From Limonium bicolor (taxonomy: Eukaryota; Streptophyta; Magnoliopsida; Caryophyllales; Plumbaginaceae), in contig CM041780.1 of NCBI GenBank assembly GCA_023374045.1, forward strand, positions 167,768,085-167,832,084: a stretch of DNA of 64,000 bases, given 5' to 3'. Under the pieces are notes generated by a model. That model was given only the letters and a program-made list of their open reading frames with translations. It had not been told where the DNA came from and made no database searches. This document shows, piece after piece, positions 33,138-45,800 of the stretch. Made by a program: the position numbers and the translations under genes. How positions within the stretch are numbered: the stretch's first letter is position 1; each line of letters opens with the position of its first letter.

Positions 33138-34008
33138 TTGCAGGTGGAAGCGAGCGTGGAGATGGACTATGTGTACTTGGACAGAGGGTGCTCCAGAACT
33201 GGAAATCCCGACAAATTCAGCTCGCTTTCATCCTACAAAGGAGGTAAGGTCACCTTTGGAAACAACAACCAAGGTGAAATCGTGGGAGTTGGCACCATTG
33301 GTAACCCCTCCAAGTTTAAGGTAGATGGAGTCCATCTGGTCACTGGACTTCAACCTAGTCTATTAAGCATTTTTCAAATTTGTGAAAGATTCAATTTAGT
33401 ACTTTTCTCATATATCGTTTGCAAAGTTTTTGATGAACATACAGGATCTCTAGAAGCCACAAGACGTAAAGAAGGAAGTATGTACAAGAAGTGTCTAAAT
33501 GCCATACATTCTGACGACCAAGTCTGTTTATGTGCTCTCTTTCAAGCAGCACCCAAACAGTCCCATCAAGGCGGTCAAGCGAATCTTTCGATACTTAAAA
33601 GGAACCAGTCAACTTCATCTATGGTACATTCGTTCCCCTATATTATTTTATCTGGTTTTAGTGATTTTGATTGGACAAATTCCCTCCATGATCGAAAGAG
33701 TGCATCTAGCAATGCACAATTCCTTTGTCTATGCTTAGACTCTTGGTCCTCTACAAAGCAAAAATTTGCTGAGATCATATTGGTATTTTCTGTGATAATA
33801 ATTGTGCATTTAAAATCTCTGGAAACACATTGAAGAACCAAACACATTGAAATACGTTTCCATTTCTTGAAGGACTGTGTTGAGAAAAAGGTAATTCAAC
33901 TTGAATTTGTTCCAATAGAGGATCAGCTAGCAGATATCTTTGCCAAGCCTCTTCCTACCACCAGATTCGAGGCACTCCGTTCAGCAATCGGAATGACTCA
34001 ATCAATGT
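33138..34008 (+). pseudogene. Protease stub joined to RNase H remnant of B
   Basis: The first part encodes DYVYLDRGCSR, where the copia protease D-S-G triad reads D-R-G, followed by a pre-integrase-like segment to about 33470. The sequence then jumps to the end of RNase H. Blocks KAVKRIFRYLKGTSQLHLWY, HDRKSASSNAQFL and EDQLADIFAKPLP appear in more than one frame (33480-34008). Integrase and the whole polymerase are deleted. Frameshifts near 33560 and after 33740 confirm it is dead. Confidence 0.8.
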
Positions 34009-35000
34009 AAGACGGTAGTCTCTCTCCTCCCTTGGCTGTAATAAATAGTAGGTGTTGCTTGCATACTGTTTTAGTCAATCCGTGTTCTCATATTGATAGA
34101 CTGTGTCTGTTCTTTATGTTCCTTTGCGATTTTCATTTAAAAAAAAAACAAAAACAAAAAAAAGGGGAGAGAGGACAAAGGCAAGGTACTCCGCTAACTT
34201 GTTTCTCCTGAACCAAAACGGACCTCGTCCACTCGGTTATTAAGCCTTTAAGGGTGCTTTATCACCTAACTTCCTAAGGATACGAAACCTGGGAAAGTTG
34301 GCCCAAAGCTGTTACATGGGTGGAGAGAAAAGTCTGGGGGATGGAGACAGTCCCTGTGTGCTCAAACTTGTTAAATATCTATGAATTGCAAATATAGAGC
34401 TATAAAGTCTTCAAAAATACAATGCAATGCAACAGGGATCATTACAAGTTATGAGTATGTGGCAATGAAAGGTATTGTGGAATATGATAATACTTCTTGC
34501 CCCTTGTCGTCCATGAGTATGTTTGCGTTATGGATACAGTCTATTTGTTTTTTAATGTACGGATTGACTTAGACTCTGTTGCAAACTTCCCTTACTGATG
34601 ACAGCAAAAAGGGGGAAGTAGTGAATCCCGTCTCTCACGAACGAGTCACTCTGGTTATGTTCTGGATTGACTTTGTCTCTGTGCGACTAGGTCTTAGGTG
34701 AAGTTTGGATATTCTGTTTCGTTTTTACTCTGTTGGTACTAGATCATGTTGGTTGCAGTTTTCTTAACTTAGTCATATATTCCCTTTTCAATCTCTCTTA
34801 GTAGGTTGTGGTTTGCCAAATTGTGCTCATCGATTCAGGGGGAACTCTAACAGAGTTACTCAATCTATGCTGTGTTTAAGGGGGAACTTGGACAGGGTCG
34901 GTTCCCCGAAATTCTTTTTTTGCTTTTGTCTTGTTTTACAGATTGACTCATTCGGGATTCACAAAAAGAGTTTTGCTATCATCAGCAACAAGGGGGAAAC
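34009..35000 (+). other. Non-coding 3' internal region of B
   Basis: Between the RNase H stop and the 3' LTR there is no plausible gene. An A-rich run lies at 34137-34163, and the polypurine tract at 34988-35000. Confidence 0.6.
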
Positions 35001-36197
35001 TGTTGGAGTATGAAGGTGTTGCTGAGATAGTCAACCAGATCAAACGAGTCAATCACACTTCTCAAAACAAGACAGAGTCCGTCAACCTTGAAAGATCGAA
35101 TGAGTCTCTGTCCTTACCGAAAGAGCGAGAGAGTCCATCCATGTGAATTCATCAATCAGTAACAAAATTCAAGGAGCAACGTCCACTAAACCATAACAGT
35201 CATCAACTATCATCCTTGGGCCGAAATTCATGCAAAATGTGAGCAAAATCCAAAGCCTGACTTTCTGATAATTCGAGAGAGTCTGTCGGTCAGTTGCGAA
35301 AATTAAGGAGCAAGTACAGCAACTACATTGACTTATACCGGTCATCAACGCTCAGACTTGGACCAAAATTCTCTCAGCATGGAACTAATTAGAAGACTTG
35401 GCTCCAGCTTCCGAAATATGGCTCCAGCTTCCGAAATTCAAGGAAAGAGTCATAGGTTCCTGAAATTTCAGAACTGACAGAGTCAGTCTACTACATCAGA
35501 CATGAGAGTCATAATTGAACGTTGCCAAGTCGTCCAATGGATTGGTTATTGTCCGAAAATTAAGGGCCAAGGCTTAGCAACGTTCATAAAGAAGTTAGGA
35601 CCAGATTTTAAGCAACTACAAGTAACTACCATGTTCAGATGGCAGAAATTTCGGAAGCAGACTCCCTCAACGGCTCCACTATATAAGAGAGTTGTCATTT
35701 CATTTCTCAGGGCAGCTTTCTAGAGAGAATTATTCAGAGCATTTGTTTAGAGAAAACTTTGCCTATTTTAGAGAGAGAGAAAAAAAGAGAGAGAGAAGTA
35801 CTAGATTCGTTTGTGCATATCGACAGAGTCTTTCTAGGTAGGACCTAGTTTTCACTACACTTATCATTGAGCTGATCAGAGATTGTATTGGGTGAGTGAG
35901 TGAAAACCACGAAGTATATCTCATCTACTGAGTGGGCATTATAAGTTGTTTTGTTTTGACCAGGAAATAAAATAACTTATATTGTGTATCCTGCTGAGTT
36001 CGACAGAGTCCTTGTACCTTTCGGGTGTTAATCCATTTAGCTCCTCTAAATCTCTCTTACTTTACTACCTTGAGCAACTGCTTCCGCGCACTTAGTTCGA
36101 CTAAGAGTTTCTACGTCTCAAGTGTAAGTTCGATTGAGTCAAACCATCTCACAGACTCACACCTTGAGTTGGTTTGAGTCAGCCGTCCAATCCTACA
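35001..36197 (+). repeat. 3' LTR of B
   Basis: 1197 bases, followed by CTCAT at 36198-36202, which restores the A LTR sequence. Confidence 0.93.
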
Positions 36198-36202
36198 CTC
36201 AT

Positions 36203-36839
36203 GATTTGGGGATTTGTTAAGGGTTTTGCTCAATTTGTCTTCTATGTGTTAAATTGGTTGGTTTGGCCTACCGATTAGTTTAGCATTATTGTGGGATTCT
36301 ATCAAAATGATATTCTGAGATAGAAACCTAAACCGTTGGGACTAAGTCAATGTTAGCCGATTTTCACTGATTTTGAGATGAGGTTCTCATTGCAACTTAG
36401 GGTAGATTTGTGCTTAATGCTTCTGATTGAATTGAGGATTTGAACGAACATTCAGTCCCCGTTAAATTGGTAGGATTAATAGACCTGGATTTGGCTATTA
36501 ATTAAATTCCCGTTGTTTAGCTATGAGTTTGAGGTTCGACAATTGGTAGAAAGGGGATGCCGGGTGCGAATATCCTATCCCGAGCTACACCTATCCTAGA
36601 TTAGATAGTTTAGTGTTTATTGATTTCCTTTATTTCTCTAGTTACAACCTAAAAACCCAAAAACCCAAAACCCCTAATTTACATTTATGCACTTTTGTAT
36701 ATATCCTTTTGCATATTTGCTAAGCTTATAATTAGCTAGATAGTTACAAAGTCCCTGTGGATACGACCTTGTTGTACTACAATGATTGGGTTCACTGCCC
36801 ATAGTTAGCAATTTAGTTTAACCACTATTTTGCCCAACA
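36203..36839 (+). repeat. A 5' LTR, second part
   Basis: Continues the LTR split by B and ends CCCAACA just before the tRNA-Asp primer site. Confidence 0.92.
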
Positions 36840-36845
36840 AGTTTT

Positions 36846-36863
36846 TGGCGCCGTTGCCGGGGA
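36846..36863 (+). other. Primer-binding site of A (tRNA-Asp)
   Basis: TGGCGCCGTTGCCGGGGA is the complement of the 3' end of plant tRNA-Asp. It lies six bases after the LTR. The identical site occurs in element G at 61758. Confidence 0.85.
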
Positions 36864-36977
36864 CTTCGGTCCAACTATCTGGTTTATTATCTGTTTAGTT
36901 TTTGTGCATATTTTTCATTTCCTTATTTACCCTTTTGTGTATAATTTTTTTCTTTTCTTTGTAGGAACTTTAAGCTG

Positions 36978-38357
36978 ATGGATGGTTATTATGATCCAGC
37001 TGGAGGTTGGAATGGCTACTCTTATGGCCAAGAAAACTACAATCAATGGCTTGTGTGTGAGAGATGCGGAGGAAACCATGAGAGTTCTCAATGTCAGGTT
37101 GGAAGCTCTAGGTTGGAGGACATGATGGTAGATTTTATCTCAGCATACCAACCAAATTGGAGTAGACCAACCGGATTGGAGGACTATCATGAGTTTACAC
37201 AAGTCACCAACCCATGAAGTGTATGCCAAAGGTGCGGAGAGTACCATGAGAGCCCCAAGTGCCCAACAACGATGTCAGAATTGAGAGCTCTCATGGAGGA
37301 CCTTAACTCTTCAGTCTACCGGAGGCCTGTGTGCCAAGAGTGTGGAGGAGACCACAAGAGTGCTCAGTGTCCTGTGATCACAGTAAAGGTTGATTCACCC
37401 AGTTTGGAGGAGCTCATGTCAGATCTTATATCTTCTTGCAAGCCTAACCTAACTATGCAAGATACTTTTATCATGAAGCAAGATACCTTCAACATGAAAA
37501 TTCAAACTCAGCTCACTCAAATAATGCAACAACTTGAGAGTGAAGCAGTTCATGATGTGGAACAGCCTGTTGAGGACTTGAGCTACTTTCCAACTCCTCC
37601 CCTATGCGAATCTGAAAGCCCAGCACCACTTCAGCCCCATCTTGACTATGAAGACACTTCATCAGAAGAGAGTCTCCACTCTGACTTCAAGGAGCTTTCT
37701 CCCTCTGAAGTCAGCTACCAATATTTCCCCGCCTTCTTCGTGCTCCATCAAGATCACGAGGATGCTCACATTTTCAACTTTGAGAAGGAGGTGACACTGT
37801 CTCCCTCTAACTCCTCAGAGGAGAGTACCACCACCGACTTCAAGGAGCCATCCCCCTCTGAAGTTGATGTCCACCTCAGCTCTTCCTATGAGCCTCACCC
37901 CGAGGTCGAGGATGTCTACATCCATGAATTTGAGGAGGAAGAGCCCACTAACTTTGATCTTCATTTGAAGGATCAAGGCCCCCACCCGTGCACTAATGAA
38001 GTTGGGTGGAAGCTCAACGTACACCCGCTAAGTGTGGAGGCCACCTTCCCATTTGATCCGGGACCAAAGATTGAAGACAAAGTCTGCCCCGGAGTTCACC
38101 CTGCACCGCTCACTGAAGATAAGGATGTTTACATCCTTGAATTTGAAGAGGAGGCTCCACCACAGTTTGATCCTTGTACCAAGGATCACCCACCTCAACA
38201 CTTCCACCTGATGAACGATCGATGGAGTTTACACTTTCTTATCCTAAGTGTTGAGGCCACATTTCCTTTTGATCCGGGTCATTCTTCATTGCTAGATGAT
38301 GCCCGCCCAACCCACCCATTGAAGCTGACTTCAACGTTCATATTCGATCCCGAATGA
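36978..38357 (+). pseudogene. Acidic Gag-like protein of A with three variant zinc knuckles
   Basis: A single frame of about 460 codons, interrupted once by TGA at 37215-37217. That change is consistent with CGA to TGA. Three knuckles of the form C-x2-C-x3-H-x4-C occur: CERCGGNHESSQC, CQRCGEYHESPKC and CQECGGDHKSAQC. Knuckles with this spacing are found in some plant Ty3/gypsy Gags. After them the protein is strongly acidic and contains diverged copies of a block around EDVYIHEFEEEEP and EDKDVYILEFEEEAP. No capsid or enzyme domain was recognised. It may serve RNA packaging for the non-autonomous element, but the acidic half is unusual for a nucleic-acid-binding protein. Function is unproven. 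Confidence 0.65.
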
Positions 38358-39901
38358 CTTCACGATGGTATGGTCTAGCCAAAGACCTTAAAGAAGGGCC
38401 GCTTACCGGGAGGCAACCCAGATTTCATTTTGTGTCTTGTCTTTTAAATTCTGTTAGTTTAGATTTTGCATTGTTTTCAATAATGGGCTATTTTGGAATT
38501 CTTTGGGCTTGCCCTTTTATGCCCAATTGGTGGCGTCTATGTGTCAATATTTTGGAAACAGGTAAGCCCCTCTGAAAAAGGGATGGAATTAGGAACAATT
38601 ACAAAGGAACCTCTGCCGAAATTTACCAAGAGGACCTTCATCTCCAACGATTGAAGGTAGCACCTCAACGACCCCTCCCACTAGCAATTGTGCGGGCACC
38701 CTATCTTCCATCCGCATCTTATCGGGGAGTAATCGTTTCCCCCCTCCTTTAATATTTGCCCACAATGACTCCACTATTTTTATTTCCTGTTTTTGTTTTC
38801 GTTCTCCTTTGGTTTTGTTTTTTCTAACCCTTAACTCCAGTTGTAGTTTGGTTGCTGCTAGTGTTTTATGCGGGTGCAACTTCAAGTCCACACCGCAACC
38901 AAGCTACACTACTTGAGGCTGAAGCTCAAGTGTGGGGGAGTTCTACAAACTGATAGCATTAGCGATCTCAGGGGAGTACTAGTTCCTTTTAGTTTTCGAT
39001 CTCTCTTCTAGAATTTTGAATCTCTAAATCTAGGGATAGCTTCTGTGCTATACTGTTTGTTTGTGTCCCGTGTGATTTTCCTTTTGTCTGCTTCCCGCAA
39101 AGGTCTTTTAGAACCTTCCCCGGTTTTGATTGGTGAACAATGGGGACATTGTTCAATTTAAGTGTGGGGGAGTGACCTTTTCGGTGAATTGTGTGCTTAA
39201 ATACTTAATCCTTCATGCTTATCTTCCGATTGTCAAAAATCAAAAACTTGGACCCTTGTGTTGTGAGTTGTTCTCATTAAGTTCAAATACTGTTATGAAT
39301 TGTGGGATAAATGCTCAAATATTTCTTTTTGATTGCTTTTGAGGAGCATTTTACATGCGGTGTGGCCAAGTGATCTTATATGGTTGGATTTTTATTACTT
39401 TGGGGTTCATTCTGTCTTCTTTCTTAGGGATTGCTAAGGGGTGCTTCTTTGTGAAAACCCTTTAAGGGACTTGTGAGACGCCATTGGTAACCAACAATGG
39501 GAGTTAAGTGTTCTTAAATGCAAAGGCTTTATGCCAAAATTTTATCTTCTCATCTCTTATGCAAAAGTGAAACAAATGCATAAATCTATTTTTTCCTTTT
39601 GTATTCTTCTCAATGCCCATTCTTGAGAGAAGTTGGCCATGGTAAAAGCTCTCCAAGTTACCTAATCTTTAGAACTTTGAAGCACTCCGGATCATACCCC
39701 GAAACTATAATTTTTGTTTTTCCCCTAAGCACACCCAGGCCACCACTAAGAGATGGTTCACACTCCTCAAAGGTTTTAATCACTTTTTGCTTCTTCTTTT
39801 ATCCTACAATTCATGTTAGTGTTTGTTAGTCTTGAGCATTCCTTACTTGCATGGGTGCTTGGTTTTGCTTGAGGACAAGCAAAAAGGTAAGTGTGGGGGT
39901 G
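38358..39901 (+). other. Non-coding 3' internal region of A with repeated purine tracts
   Basis: AAGTGTGGGGG occurs three times, near 38929, 39163 and 39891. Only the last directly precedes the LTR. A2 has the same three (near 524, 773 and 1499). GAGGACAAGCAAAAAG precedes the last tract in both copies. No convincing coding frame. Confidence 0.7.
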
Positions 39902-41373
39902 TGATGAGTGTCTAAATGATCATGTTTTAGGGGTGTATTTCATATGTTTAATCAACACTTTTCATGCTCATTTCTCCACTCTAGCTTGTTTTCCTCTAGT
40001 TTTGTGTTTCATTAGTGTTTTACACATTTATTGTATAAACAGGAGGATTATCATAGCTAGGAGTAAAGTAGACGAAGAGAGGAACGCGTGGGCGCAAACG
40101 GATCCAAAATCGGAGTTAAAACGAAGAAGATACAACGTTTTGAAGTTAGCCTGTCCACATGACCGACCTTAGGACCGACCTTACAAGGTCGGTCGGGTCG
40201 AAATTTTGCCCAAATTTGCGTTTTTGCAAGCTACTAGAATCGACCGACCTTAGGACCGACCTTGTAAGGTCGGTCGAACTTAAAAACGTGCCCGAAATCG
40301 CTACTGACTCCGATCGACCCTAGGACCGACCTTGCAAGGTCGGTTGGGTTGAAATTTTGCCCAGATTTGCGTTTTTAAAAGGAGAAAAAGAAAGGAAAGA
40401 GAGGGAGTTCGGGAGGAGGACTCCAGGCGACGCAGAAGAAGAGAAAAGAAGAGAAAAAGAAGGAGAAGAAGAGGAAGAAGAGGAAGAAGAGGAGGAAGGA
40501 GAAGAAGAGAAGCTCACCTCCCTCCAAGCTCCATTAATGGCTATCTCTTCTCCCTTTTCTCTTATTTGTGCTTTAATGGAGACTTGACTCACTTGTAGCT
40601 TGGGATTTGGATAAAGCCCCAAATCCCCCAAAACTCCATTGTTGAATCTTGAACTTGTGTTTGTGCTTTATTTTAGTCTTTGAGCTTAATGAAGATGATT
40701 ATTGAGTGTTTATGACTTCTAAACTCGTTGCTCATGATTTGGGGGTTTGTTAAGGGTTTTGCTCAATTTGTCTTCTATGTGTTAAATTAGTTGGTTTGGC
40801 CTACCGATTAGTTTAGCATTATTGTTGGATTCTATCAAAATGATATTCTGAGATAGAAACCTAAACCGTTGGGACTAAATCAATGTTAGCCGATTTTCAC
40901 TGATTTTGAGATGAGGTTCTCATTGCAACTTAGGGTAGATTTGTGCTTAATGCTTCTGATTGAATTGGGGATTTGAGCGAACATTCAGTCCCCGTTAAAT
41001 TGGTTAGGATTAATAGACCTGGATTTGGCTATTAATTAAATTCCCGTTGTTTAGCTATGAGTTAGAGGTTCAACAATTGGTAGAAAGGGGATGACGGGTG
41101 CGAATATCCTATCCCGAGCTACACCTATCCTAGATTAGATAGTTTAGTGTTTATTGCTTTCCTTTATTTCTCTAGTTACAACCCAAAAACCCAAAAACCC
41201 AAAACCCCTAATTTACATTTATGCACTTTTGTATATATCCTTTTGTATATTTACTAAGCTTATAATTAGCTAGATAGTTACGAAGTCCTTGTGGATACGA
41301 CCTTGTTGTACTACAATGATTGGGTTCACTGCCCATAGTTAGCAATTTAGTTTAACCACTATTTTGCCCAACA
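39902..41373 (+). repeat. 3' LTR of A
   Basis: 1472 bases, TGATGAGTG...CAACA, followed by TGAGA at 41374-41378. It contains a GAA-rich polypurine tract at about 40380-40515. Confidence 0.93.
40161..40347 (+). repeat. Palindrome array (A 3' LTR)
   Basis: Three hairpin units as in the 5' LTR, with a few substitutions. For example, one loose arm of the 5' copy (ACCGCCC..GGTCGGTAG) is a better match here. Confidence 0.85.
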
Positions 41374-41440
41374 TGAGACGTCTCTAATCTTGCTACGAGA
41401 GTGTTTATTAAGAGTTTATTGAGTGGGGTGTTACATAAGG

Positions 41441-42700
41441 TACCATCAATCCAACAATTAATTCAGTGAAAGTCTCCCGAAAACATTTATCCAATATCGA
41501 CTGTAAAACCATAGCATCCAAATTACACGGGGAAAATTATTTCCCGAATCCAACAACACCAAAACAGAGTTTAATCCAAACCATAGGTATTTCGTAAAAC
41601 GCACGAGGTAGAAGATGATTAGCACAATGTTTACATGGATACGCTCACCACTACGATGGTAACCCAGCCAAATCATTAGAAGCACCCGTCAGAGAACTCG
41701 GGGTCTAGAATTGTGAAACAGAGATTCAATCAAAGACTTACCAATTCATCATAGATATAATTCTAAAACCTTACCAATCTATTACTCTTACCCTTCTACC
41801 TAATCCAGCGCCAGGGAAGCACTTGACAGCAGCAGAATTGAAAGAGCGAGAGTTTGAGAATTTGGGGGTTTGAGGAGAGAGAGAAGCGTGATGGCAATAC
41901 GGTGAAGGTGAAGATAATCGTGAAGCAGAACATGATTATAAATAGGAAATAAATAATAAAGGAAGGAATCATAATAATTAATTCATGAATGAGATTGATT
42001 TAGAGAAGGAATAATAACAATCAATGTTGTAAAATAATTGGGAAGATGAATTTGATAAGTGAAATAATAATAGTAACTTGAAAGTTGAATAAGTGATTAA
42101 CGTTGTAATCAATTTGAGAAGAATCTAGATTCAACGTGTTTAGAAAAACAAGGAGATATTTTACTAATTAAGAAATAAATATGAAAAGAAATAGTTAGTC
42201 GTTGGAATAAGATAAGGATGAATAAATATCTTTTAATGAGGGAGATTTAATTAAAACAAATAAATAGTTATTAACAAATTAAATAGAAGATGAGTGGAGA
42301 TCGTGAAGAGTGGAGGAAGGTAATTGATATTAAATATAATTTTCAGGAAAGAGAATGTGAGAAAATATGTTGGAATTTATAATAATCTAGGAGGAAGTAA
42401 AGTAAGAATTGAATTCTATTAATTAATAATAATAATAATAATAATTTATTATAAGCAACAAAATCTAATTTGAACTCTTAGGATTGAAAGACATTACAAC
42501 GTCTACAGAAAGTTCGTAATAAATATATATATATATATATATAGTATCAGTCAGAATGAGAGGATGGCAACCAATTATAATTATTTTAAGAAGGAACTTC
42601 CCTGTGCCTTTATTAATACTACTCCCAACTACCATATAATAATTCATTAATCCTGACTATATAATAAACATATCCTATGTCGCAATTTATGGGTATTTCA
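41441..42700 (-). repeat. E left (3') LTR, second part
   Basis: Continues from 15601 and ends on the plus strand at GGGTATTTCA, the complement of the TGAAATACCC start. It is followed by the complement of the purine tract AAGGGGGATGAGA. Includes short TAA and TA microsatellites (42424-42446 and 42520-42542). Confidence 0.82.
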
Positions 42701-42826
42701 TCTCATCCCCCTTAAAATAAAGCTTCACCCTCGAAGCTAAACCTAACCATCTCTTGAAGAACAAGCTGATTCTGAAAAGCTGATCACAAATTGAACGTTG
42801 AACTCAACCAAACACTGACTCGAATC

Positions 42827-45800
42827 TTAAACTGTTACCTGCTCAAAAAGCTGAGGGTACTTCTTCTTTATTTCCTCCTCGACCTCCCACGTAGCTTCCT
42901 CAGTCCCATGATTGGACCATAGCACTTTGACCATTCGAGTGGACTTCAATCGGGTCTCTCTGGTCTAAGAGTCTAGAATTCTGATGGGATACTCCTCATA
43001 TGACAGGTTCTGCTCCAATTCCAACACTTCTACTGTAGGACGTGGGATGGGTCGGGAACATACCTCTTCAACTGAGAGACATGGAAAACATTATAGACTC
43101 TCTCTAGCTCTTCAGGAAGTGCTAGTCTGTAGGCCACTTCCCCAATTCTCTCTAAAATCTCGTAAGGACCCACGAACTTAGGGCTCATCTTCCCTTTCCT
43201 CCCGAATCTGGTTACCCCTCTCACAGGAGACACCTTTAGGAAGACTTTATCCCCTACCTCAAACTCAACTGGTCTCCTCTTCAAGTCGGCATAGGACTTC
43301 TGCCTATCTTGAGCTACTTTCATTGGGCTCTGGATGATTCGGACCAGCTCCATGGTCTCTTCTATCAGCTGAGGTCCCAATACCACTGTCTCACTAGTGT
43401 CGCTCCAACACAAGGGGGTTCTGCACTTCCTCCCGTACAAAGCCTCATAAAGAGCCATCTTAATGCTGGCGTGGTAGCTATTATTGTGCAAGAACTCTAC
43501 CAAGTGTAGCATGTCTGCCCACGAACCTTGGAAATCCATGATACATGCCCGAAGCATGTCCTCCAAGGTCTAGATGGTCCTCTCTGTCTGCCCGTCTGTA
43601 GCTGGGTGGAAAGCGGTGCTCAACTTCAATTTAGTACTCATGGCCTTCTAAAACTGCTGCTAGGAATTCGCCAAGAATCTCGAGTCCCGATCAGATACAA
43701 TAGTCTGCGGTACTCCATGATATCGTACCACATTCTTAATGTACGCATCTACCAACTGACTCATAGACCAAATGCTCTTCTTAGGTATGAACCGAGCAGA
43801 CTTGGTGAGTCGATCCACGATCACCCAGATCTGGTTGACTCCACCCCTCGCTGGCGGTAATCCAACCACAAAATCCATAGAGATAGAGTCCCACTTCCAT
43901 TTGGGTACCTACAAAGGCTGCAACAGCCATCCCATCCTCTTATGCTCGAATTTCACCTTCTCACAGGTGAGGCATCTAGACACAAACTCTGCTACCTCTC
44001 GCTTCTTCTTCGGCCACCATAACTGCTTCTTCAGATCCTTGTATAACTTGTCTCCACCTGGATGGACTGAATATGGAGTATTATGAGCCTCCTTCATCAC
44101 TCTCTCCTTCACATCTACACAATCCAGAGGAACACACCAACGACCTCTGAACCTGAGACTGCCATCACTGTGGATCTCAAAACCCTCTGCTATATCTCCC
44201 TTCATCTTCTCCCGTATTCGTTCCAACTTTACATCATCACACTATCCCTTGAGTATCTCCCCATAGATGTCAGAAGAGACACTCATATGGAACAACTTCA
44301 CCTCCCAGTCGACGCCTCTTGACTCCATTACTTCCAAGTTCAGCTTCTGGAAGTCGCGAACCAATTCGTCTGGAAGGACCCACACCGAGTTCACTGAGTG
44401 ACTCCTCTTTTGGCTCAAATCATCTGCCACCAAGTTGGACTTCCCCTCGTGGTACAGAATCTCCAGATCGTAATCTTTAATCAGCTCCAACCACCTTCTA
44501 TGCCTCATATTCAATTCCTTCTGTGTGAAAATGTACTTGAGGCTCTTGTAGTCGGTGTAGATCTTGCACGAGACACCATAGAGATAGTGTCTCCAAAGAT
44601 TAAGTGCAAAAACTATAGCCGCCAACTCTAGGTCATATGTCAGGTATCAGGTCTCATACTCTTTCAGCAACCTCAACACATAGGCTATGACTTTCCCGTG
44701 CTGCATCAAAACACATCCCAATCCATAATTGGATGCATCGCTGAACCCCTCGGTCCCTGAAGGCAAGGTCAGCACTGGAGTTGTGGTCAACCTCTCCTTC
44801 AGCATCTGGAATGCCTTCTTATAGTCATCGTCCCACTGAAACTTAACCACCTTCTTCATAAGGTTGGTGAGCGGCCTCGCTATCTTAGAGAAGTCCTTTA
44901 CAAACTGTCTGTAGTACCCCGCCAAGCCCAGAAAACTTCGAACCTCTGTCAAATTGCTCAGCTTTGGCCACTCCTTTATAGCCTGGATCTTTGATGGGTC
45001 CACAGAGATGCCTTCCTTGGTGATGATGTGGCCCAGAAATGCCACCCGATCTAGCCAGAAATCACATTTGGACAGCTTCACATACAACTGCTGCTCCCTC
45101 AATATCTGCAACACCAATCTCAAGTGCTCCTCATGCTCCTGCTCATCCTTGGAAGATATTAGGATGTCATCTATGAACACTACCACGAACCGATCTAAAT
45201 AGGGGTTAAAAATTCGGTTCATGTGGTCCATGAAGACTGCTGGAGTGTTCGTCAGTCCAAAGGGCATGACCAGGAACTCGAAATGCCCAAATCTATTCCT
45301 GAAGGTTGTCTTGGGAACGTCTATCTCTACAACTCTGAGCTGGTGATAACCCGATCTCAAGTCGATCTTCGAAAAGATCCCTGCTCCCTGAAGCTGGTCG
45401 AAATGATCGTCTATCCTTGGCAATGGATATCTATTGTTCATAGTGATCTAGTTCAGCTCCCGGTAATCAATGCATAACCTCATGCTCCCTTCCTTCTTCT
45501 TCACAAATAGGACCGGGGCTCCCCAAGGTGATACACTCAGATGGATGTATCCCTTCTCCAAGAGGTCCTCCAACTGGGCCTTCAACTCTTTGAACTCCGA
45601 AGGCGCCATACGATAAGAAGCTTTCGAAATGGGCGCTGACCCTGGCACCAGGTTGATGCTGAACTCAACTTCCCGGTCTAGCGGCATGCCTGGGATCTTG
45701 TCTAGGAAAACGTCTGAGAATTCGCTCACCACCCGGATCTCCTCCTTCTTATCTGCCTCCCAGCTCAAATCTTAAACGTAGCAAAGGTACGCTTGTTGCC

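Larger units (their letters stand above)
30802..36197 (+). mobile_element. Element B: Ty1/copia deletion derivative (Sirevirus-like)
   Basis: LTRs at 30802-31999 and 35001-36197 start TGTTGGAGTATG and end CCTACA, with CTCAT duplicated on both sides. PBS TGGTATCAGAGCC lies at 32002-32014, and the purine tract AAGGGGGAAAC precedes the 3' LTR. Internal coding is reduced to the C-terminal half of Gag, a protease/pre-integrase stub and an RNase H end. Integrase and reverse transcriptase are gone. LTRs differ by only a few substitutions in the parts compared, so insertion was recent and must have used enzymes from elsewhere. Confidence 0.93.
29976..41373 (+). mobile_element. Element A: complete non-autonomous gypsy-type element, entered by B
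   Basis: TGAGA duplications lie at 29971-29975 and 41374-41378. The 5' LTR is 29976-30801 plus 36203-36839, the PBS 36846-36863, the internal region 36840-39901 and the 3' LTR 39902-41373. The primer site TGGCGCCGTTGCCGGGGA matches tRNA-Asp, as in plant Athila-type elements and in G here. The internal region encodes one acidic zinc-knuckle protein and no pol, so the element must have relied on enzymes from another element. A second copy, A2, lies at the left edge. Confidence 0.92.
15602..41435 (+). mobile_element. C1: about 6 kb solo LTR, heavily nested
   Basis: Begins TGAAATACCCCGAAT and ends GGGTGTTACA with TAAGG on both sides. Removing the later insertions (F, hAT-like, A with B) leaves segments 15602-16958, 23577-27399, 29233-29975 and 41379-41435, about 6.0 kb in all. 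No PBS, gag or pol belongs to it, so it is best read as a solo LTR left by recombination. Ends match those of E, C2 and C3, although C1 points the opposite way to E. Its 3' part resembles that of C3 (54890-56057). It holds no gene of its own. Confidence 0.75.

Noticed and set aside
40357..40587. Glu-rich open frame
   Set aside because: A product of the GAA-rich polypurine tract in the A LTR; similar frames occur in A2 and the A 5' LTR.
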